In this document: positions 58,751 through 64,000 of the stretch, piece after piece
Numbering within the stretch: position 1 is the stretch's first letter
Layout: the number at the start of each line of letters is the position of its first letter
DNA from: Pseudomonas sp. KNUC1026
Lineage (GTDB): Bacteria; Pseudomonadota; Gammaproteobacteria; Pseudomonadales; Pseudomonadaceae
Direction of reading: 5' to 3'
DNA length: 64,000 nucleotides
Assembly: GCF_021650705.1 (NCBI RefSeq)
Contig: NZ_CP087138.1
Location: forward strand, 5,014,501-5,078,500
Made by a program: the position numbers and the translations under genes
The notes under the pieces: generated by a model
Told to the model about the DNA's origin: nothing
Database searches by the model: none
The model's input: only the letters and a program-made list of their open reading frames with translations

Positions 58751-60655
58751 ATGGCCACCCCCAGCGCGAGTTCCTATAACGCCGACGCCATCGAAGTCCT
58801 CTCGGGCCTCGACCCGGTGCGTAAACGCCCGGGCATGTACACTGACACCAGCCGCCCCAACCACCTGGCCCAGGAAGTCATCGACAACAGCGTCGACGAA
58901 GCCCTGGCGGGCCACGCGCGGTCGATCCAGGTCATCCTGCACGCCGATCATTCCCTCGAAGTGACCGACGACGGCCGTGGCATGCCAGTCGACATCCACC
59001 CCGAAGAGGGCGTGCCGGGCGTCGAGCTGATCCTCACCAAGCTGCACGCCGGCGGCAAGTTCTCCAACAAGAACTACCAGTTCTCCGGCGGCCTGCACGG
59101 GGTGGGCATTTCGGTGGTCAACGCGCTTTCAACTCAAGTGCGGGTGCGCGTCAAGCGTGATGGCAATGAATACCAGATGACCTTCGCCGACGGCTTCAAG
59201 GCCACCGACCTGGAAGTGGTCGGCAGCGTCGGCAAGCGCAACACCGGCACCAGCGTCTATTTTTCGCCCGACCCCAAATACTTCGATTCGCCCAAGTTCT
59301 CCGTCAGCCGCCTCAAGCACGTGCTCAAGGCCAAGGCTGTGCTGTGCCCGGGCCTGGACGTCACGTTCGAGGACAAAAGCACCGGTGAGAAGGTGCAGTG
59401 GCACTACGAAGACGGCCTGCGCTCTTACCTCGCCGATTCGGTGGCCGGCTTCGAGCGCCTGCCGCTCGAGCCATTCTGTGGCAGCCTGGCCGGTAACAAA
59501 GAGGCTGTCGACTGGGCGCTGCTCTGGCTGCCCGAGGGCGGCGAGAGCATTCAGGAAAGTTACGTCAACCTGATCCCGACCGCCCAGGGCGGCACTCATG
59601 TCAACGGCTTGCGCCAGGGTTTGCTGGACGCCATGCGCGAGTTCTGCGAATTCCGCAACCTGCTGCCGCGTGGCCTCAAGCTGGCCCCGGAAGACGTCTG
59701 GGAGCGTATCGCGTTCGTCCTCTCGGCCAAGATGCAGGACCCGCAATTTTCCGGGCAAACCGAAGAGCGGCTGTCGTCCCGCGAGGCGGCGGCGTTCGTC
59801 TCAGGCGTTGTAAAAGATTCCTTCAGCCTCTGGCTCAACGAGCACCCCGAGCTGGGCCTGCAACTGGCGGAGCTGGCCATCAGCAACGCTGGCCGGCGCC
59901 TCAAGGCCAGCAAGAAGGTCGAACGCAAGCGCATCACCCAAGGCCCGGCATTGCCCGGCAAGCTTGCCGATTGCGCAGGCCAGGACCCGGCCCGCGCCGA
60001 GCTGTTCCTGGTGGAGGGTGATTCGGCCGGTGGCTCGGCCAAGCAGGCCCGCGACAAGGAATTTCAGGCCATCCTGCCGCTGCGCGGCAAGATCCTCAAC
60101 ACCTGGGAAGTAGACGGCAACGAGGTGCTGGCCAGTCAGGAGGTACACAACATCGCCGTGGCCATCGGTGTCGACCCTGGCGCCGCCGACCTCTCGCAGT
60201 TGCGCTACGGCAAGGTGTGCATCCTCGCCGACGCCGACTCGGACGGCTTGCACATCGCCACCTTGCTCTGCGCGCTGTTCGTGCAGCATTTCCGCCCGCT
60301 GGTGGAGGCAGGGCACGTGTATGTGGCCATGCCGCCGCTGTACCGCATCGACCTGGGCAAGGAAATCTACTACGCCCTGGACGAAGCCGAACGTGACGGC
60401 ATCCTCGACCGCTTGGTGGCCGAGAAGAAGCGTGGCAAGCCGCAGGTCACCCGCTTCAAAGGCCTGGGCGAGATGAACCCGCCGCAGTTGCGCGAAACCA
60501 CGATGGACCCCAATACCCGCCGCCTGGTGCAACTTGCACTCGACGACCTGGAGCCCACCCGCGAGATCATGGACATGATGCTGGCGAAAAAGCGCGCGGC
60601 CGATCGCAAGAGCTGGCTGGAGGCCAAGGGCAACCTGGCCGAGGTGCTGGTTTGA
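58751..60655 (+). CDS. parE: DNA topoisomerase IV subunit B
   Basis: ATPase subunit of topoisomerase IV; decatenates daughter chromosomes. 634 residues, full length and in frame. GHKL ATPase motifs: VIDNSVDEALAGHA, VTDDGRGMPVDIHPEEG, GGLHGVGISVVNALS. The TOPRIM domain has LVEGDSAGGSAKQARDKEFQ and ADADSDGLHIATLL. Overlaps the next gene by four bases (TTGA). parC follows 1.5 kb later. Confidence 0.98.
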   Translation: MATPSASSYNADAIEVLSGLDPVRKRPGMYTDTSRPNHLAQEVIDNSVDEALAGHARSIQVILHADHSLEVTDDGRGMPVDIHPEEGVPGVELILTKLHAGGKFSNKNYQFSGGLHGVGISVVNALSTQVRVRVKRDGNEYQMTFADGFKATDLEVVGSVGKRNTGTSVYFSPDPKYFDSPKFSVSRLKHVLKAKAVLCPGLDVTFEDKSTGEKVQWHYEDGLRSYLADSVAGFERLPLEPFCGSLAGNKEAVDWALLWLPEGGESIQESYVNLIPTAQGGTHVNGLRQGLLDAMREFCEFRNLLPRGLKLAPEDVWERIAFVLSAKMQDPQFSGQTEERLSSREAAAFVSGVVKDSFSLWLNEHPELGLQLAELAISNAGRRLKASKKVERKRITQGPALPGKLADCAGQDPARAELFLVEGDSAGGSAKQARDKEFQAILPLRGKILNTWEVDGNEVLASQEVHNIAVAIGVDPGAADLSQLRYGKVCILADADSDGLHIATLLCALFVQHFRPLVEAGHVYVAMPPLYRIDLGKEIYYALDEAERDGILDRLVAEKKRGKPQVTRFKGLGEMNPPQLRETTMDPNTRRLVQLALDDLEPTREIMDMMLAKKRAADRKSWLEAKGNLAEVLV

Positions 60656-61632
60656 GGCTATCGGCCGGGCTGCTGTCGGGCTTGCTGGCGTTACCCGGGC
60701 TGGCGCAGGCCGCCCAGCCGGAGCTTGCGCTGCAGAGCGAGCATGTCATCGAGGGCATGCCCAGGGGCAATCTGTCCGGGCTTGCCGAATGCGGCGGTGC
60801 GCTGTGGGGTGAATCGGACCGCGACGACGATCGCATCTATCGCTTCGAGCAGAACGGCGCCACCTGGCAGGCAGTGCCGCGCACCTTCGAGGTGCCTGAC
60901 GCGCCGGACACCGGCCTTGCCTGGAAGCTACGCGCCACTGCCAGTGCCGCTGCGGTGGTGCGGGGTGGCGCCCACGATTTCGAAGGCATCAGTTGCGATG
61001 CGCGGGGCAACACTTACCTGGTCAGCGAAGCTCACGCCGCCGTGCTCAAGGTTCCCGAGCAAGGGCCGGCACAATGGCTGGCATTCGCGCCCGAAGTGAT
61101 CGCCCAGGCCCAGAAGGCCGGGATGCTGCAGCACTTCAACGCGATTTTCGAAGGCCTTGCGCTGTCGCCCGACGGCAAGCAGCTGTGGCTGGCGGCCGAG
61201 CGAGAAAAGCGCGGCCTGTTGCGGGTACGGGAGCGCGATGGCGTCTGGGGCTGTGACGGCAGCTGCGTATTGCTCAGCGAAGGTGGCAGCCAGCCCAGTG
61301 CGGTTAACCCAAGGGCGGCCGTGAGCCTGGATTTCTCTGACCTGTCGCTTTACCGCGGCAAACTGTTCACCCTGGAACGCAATGCTTACCGCATCTGCCG
61401 GCGCGATGCGGCCTCGGCCAAGGTCGAAGCGTGCTGGTCGTTTGCGACCACTGCGCTGGCGGCGCAACGCCGTTATCAGGAAATCTATGGCCTGACCGAG
61501 GCGCTGGTCATCGATGACGCCGGCGCCTGGGTGGGCACCGACAACAACGAATGGAAGCGCCAGGATGGCGAAACCCGCCCGGTGGTCTGGCGCTTTGCCG
61601 CCCCCGCCGGCGGCTGGATGGGCAAACCGTGA
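60652..61632 (+). CDS. Exported esterase-like (phytase-family) protein
   Basis: 326 residues. The start is TTG at 60652 overlapping the parE stop, giving a signal peptide MRLSAGLLSGLLALPGLAQA. The mature part looks like a beta-propeller of the esterase-like/phytase-like family: NLSGLAECGGALWGESDRDD, HDFEGISCDARGNTYLVSE, and FEGLALSPDGKQLWLAAERE. Substrate unknown; periplasmic location is inferred. Also overlaps the next gene by four bases. Confidence 0.82.
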   Translation: MRLSAGLLSGLLALPGLAQAAQPELALQSEHVIEGMPRGNLSGLAECGGALWGESDRDDDRIYRFEQNGATWQAVPRTFEVPDAPDTGLAWKLRATASAAAVVRGGAHDFEGISCDARGNTYLVSEAHAAVLKVPEQGPAQWLAFAPEVIAQAQKAGMLQHFNAIFEGLALSPDGKQLWLAAEREKRGLLRVRERDGVWGCDGSCVLLSEGGSQPSAVNPRAAVSLDFSDLSLYRGKLFTLERNAYRICRRDAASAKVEACWSFATTALAAQRRYQEIYGLTEALVIDDAGAWVGTDNNEWKRQDGETRPVVWRFAAPAGGWMGKP

Positions 61633-62153
61633 GTGGCGCCCAGCCGGGCAAGCGTGCCGGCAAGCTGTTGCTGATCGCGGCCTGGGCGGCGGGGATCTTC
61701 CTCGCCACTCGCTTTTTCGGCAGCTGGGAAGAGCGCCAGGAGAACCCCAATCAGCAGGTCGCCACGGAGGTGGCCAACGGTGTGGTCGAGGTCCGGTTGC
61801 AGGCCAACCGGCAAGGCCACTTCGTCGCCAGTGGCAAGATCAACGGGCAGCCCGTCACCTTTATGGTCGACACCGGCGCCACGCAGGTCGCGGTTCCGGC
61901 GGAGCTGGCCGCAAGCCTGGGGCTGCGCACGGGCGCGCCTGTCACGCTCAGCACGGCCAACGGCCTTGCCGAAGGCTCCCGTAGCCGGCTGGCCAGCCTC
62001 TCGCTGGGGGGCATCGAGCTGAGCGATGTGAACGCCGTGGTGATGCCGGGCATGGGCGACAGCACTGTGCTGCTGGGCATGAGTGCCCTCAAACAACTTG
62101 AATTCAACCAGCGCGGCGGCACCTTGCTGCTGCGCCAACATCCGACACCATGA
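61629..62153 (+). CDS. Membrane-anchored retropepsin-like aspartic protease
   Basis: 174 residues, starting with GTG at 61629 (GTGA overlap). One N-terminal membrane anchor (KLLLIAAWAAGIFLATRFFG), then a single-domain retropepsin fold with active-site FMVDTGATQVAVP and the second motif VLLGMSALKQLEF. This matches the clan AA aspartic protease family (TIGR02281) near parC in Pseudomonas. The periplasmic side is inferred from the anchor and the positive N-terminus. Confidence 0.87.
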   Translation: MSGAQPGKRAGKLLLIAAWAAGIFLATRFFGSWEERQENPNQQVATEVANGVVEVRLQANRQGHFVASGKINGQPVTFMVDTGATQVAVPAELAASLGLRTGAPVTLSTANGLAEGSRSRLASLSLGGIELSDVNAVVMPGMGDSTVLLGMSALKQLEFNQRGGTLLLRQHPTP

Positions 62154-62160
62154 GGCTTGC

Positions 62161-64000
62161 ATGAGCAATTCCCTGGACCTCAGCCTGGATGGCGTAGAAC
62201 GCCGCTCCCTGGCTGACTTCACTGAACAGGCCTACCTGAACTACTCCATGTACGTGATCATGGACCGCGCGTTGCCGCACATCGGCGACGGCCTCAAGCC
62301 TGTGCAGCGGCGCATCGTGTACGCCATGAGCGAGTTGGGCCTGGACGCCGACGCCAAGCACAAGAAGTCCGCGCGTACCGTGGGCGATGTGCTGGGTAAG
62401 TTCCACCCCCACGGCGACTCGGCCTGCTACGAAGCCATGGTACTGATGGCGCAGCCGTTCAGCTATCGCTACACCCTCGTCGACGGCCAGGGCAACTGGG
62501 GCGCGCCAGACGATCCGAAGTCGTTCGCTGCGATGCGCTACACCGAAGCGCGGCTGTCGCGCTATTCCGAAGTGCTGCTCAGCGAGCTGGGGCAGGGCAC
62601 GGCCGACTGGGTGCCTAACTTCGACGGCACCCTCGACGAGCCCGCTGTGCTGCCCGCACGCCTGCCCAACATCCTGCTCAACGGCACCACCGGCATCGCT
62701 GTGGGCATGGCCACCGACGTGCCGCCGCACAACCTGCGTGAAGTCGCCGCCGCCTGCGTGCGACTGCTCGACGACCCCAAGGCCACGGTCGAGCAGCTGT
62801 GCGAGCATATTCCCGGCCCCGACTACCCCACCGAAGCCGAGATCATCACGCCGCGCAGCGAGCTGCTGAAGATCTACGAAAGTGGCCGCGGTTCGGTGCG
62901 CATGCGCGCGGTCTACCGGGTCGAGGACGGCGATGTCGTCGTCACCGCACTGCCTCACCAGGTGTCGGGCGCCAAGGTGCTGGAACAGATCGCCGCGCAA
63001 ATGCAGGCCAAGAAGCTGCCGATGGTTGCCGACCTGCGCGATGAGTCCGACCACGAAAACCCTTGTCGCATCGTCATCATTGCCAGGTCCAACCGGGTGG
63101 ACGTCGAGGCGCTGATGCAGCACCTGTTCGCCACCACAGACCTGGAAAGCAGCTACCGGGTGAACGTCAATATCATCGGCCTGGATGGCCGCCCGCAGCT
63201 CAAGAATCTGCGCGCGCTGCTGCAGGAATGGCTGGAGTTCCGCCTGCGCACCGTGCGCCGCCGGCTGCAATTCAGGCTGGACAAGGTCGAGCGCCGCCTG
63301 CACCTGCTCGACGGTTTGCTGGTGGCCTACCTGAACCTGGATGAAGTGATTCACATCATCCGCACCGAGGACCACCCCAAGGCCCGGCTGATCGAGCGCT
63401 TCGCACTCTCGGAAATCCAGGCCGACTACATCTCGACACCCGCCTGCGGCAGCTGGCGCGCCTGGAAGAGATGAAGATCCGCGACGAGCAGGATGCGCTG
63501 GTCAAGGAGCGCGAAAGCCTGCTGGCGCTGCTGGGCAGTGAAGCCAAGCTCAAGAAGCTGGTGCGCAGCGAACTGATCGCCGACGCCAAGACCTACGGCG
63601 ACGACCGCCGCTCGCCGATCGTCGAGCGTGCCGAAGCCCGCGCCTTGGCCGATAACGAGCTGATGCCCACGGAGCCTGTGACCATCGTGCTGTCGGAGAA
63701 GGGCTGGGTGCGCTGCGCCAAGGGTCACGACATCGATGCGACAGGGCTCTCCTACAAGGCGGGCGATGGCTTCAAGCTGAGCGCTCAGGGCCGTTCCAAC
63801 CAATTTGCCGTGTTCATCGACTCCACCGGGCGCAGCTATTCGGTCGCTGCGCACACCTTGCCTTCGGCCCGAGGCCAGGGCGAGCCGCTCACAGGGCGGC
63901 TCGCACCGCCGCCTGGTGCGCAGTTCGAATGTGTGCTGATGCCCGATGATCAGGCGCTGTACGTCATCGCGTCCGACGCTGGCTACGGCTTTGTGGTCGA
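62161..64000 (+). CDS. parC: DNA topoisomerase IV subunit A, frameshifted and cut by the window edge
   Basis: Cleavage subunit of topoisomerase IV. About 613 residues are visible from MSNSLDLSLDGVERRSLADF. The active-site tyrosine is in FAAMRYTEARLSRYSE. The quinolone region reads KFHPHGDSACYEAM with wild-type Ser87 and Glu91. The frame breaks after SEIQADYI: one C is missing at 63432, and the sequence continues as LDTRLRQLARLEEMKIRDEQ with the C-terminal part running to the edge (SDAGYGFVV). Eight bases separate it from the protease gene. Confidence 0.97.

Overview
The window is a chromosomal segment of a Pseudomonas, most likely of the P. putida/P. fluorescens type. This rests on high GC, very tight coding, and gene order that follows from memory the P. 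aeruginosa stretch running from the K+/H+ antiporter, msrA, dipA, aceF, aceE and glnE through the LPS core cluster and msbA-hldE to waaA, tolC, thiC, cpdA, parE and parC. No database search was possible. No tRNA, rRNA, insertion sequence, prophage or CRISPR array was seen.

Region 1 (1-8985): the start of a K+/H+ antiporter gene, the proline catabolism pair putA/putP with a divergent control region carrying PutA-type boxes, then rlmJ and msrA. Region 2 (9049-20009): the c-di-GMP phosphodiesterase gene dipA, the pyruvate dehydrogenase genes aceE-aceF, and divergent glnE. The aceE/glnE gap holds two GntR/FadR-type palindromes. Region 3 (20065-44590): a large LPS core cluster. It contains heptosyltransferases, WaaG, an array of LPS kinases (six kinase folds in five coding units, one of them apparently joined to WaaL), a carbamoyltransferase, several glycosyltransferases, Mig-14, DnpA, the O-antigen ligase WaaL, the flippase MsbA, a broken sulfotransferase beside an intact APS kinase, and HldE. 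A 974-residue toxin-like protein (DUF6543-like) sits inside this cluster on the opposite strand. Region 4 (44613-50254): a Nudix-like protein, an aldo/keto reductase and FAD oxidoreductase pair, an EmrE-type exporter with a divergent LysR regulator, and Kdo transferase WaaA. Region 5 (50197-64000): TolC, a TPP riboswitch controlling thiC, the thiamine precursor transporter CytX, and a tight run adpP, DUF1249, cpdA, yqiA, parE, an esterase-like gene, a retropepsin-like gene, and parC, which runs off the right edge.

The most striking global property is a scatter of about twenty one- or two-base indels, mostly a missing base in a short G or C run. They break genes that cannot plausibly be inactive (msbA, waaA, parC, aceE, aceF, thiC, hldE). 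These look like uncorrected assembly errors, not biology. Each affected gene is annotated over its full reconstructed span, with the suspected position given. Apparent fusions (WaaG-WaaP, WaaL-kinase) must be judged in that light. The truncated sulfotransferase is different: it lacks roughly 100 codons and looks like true decay.
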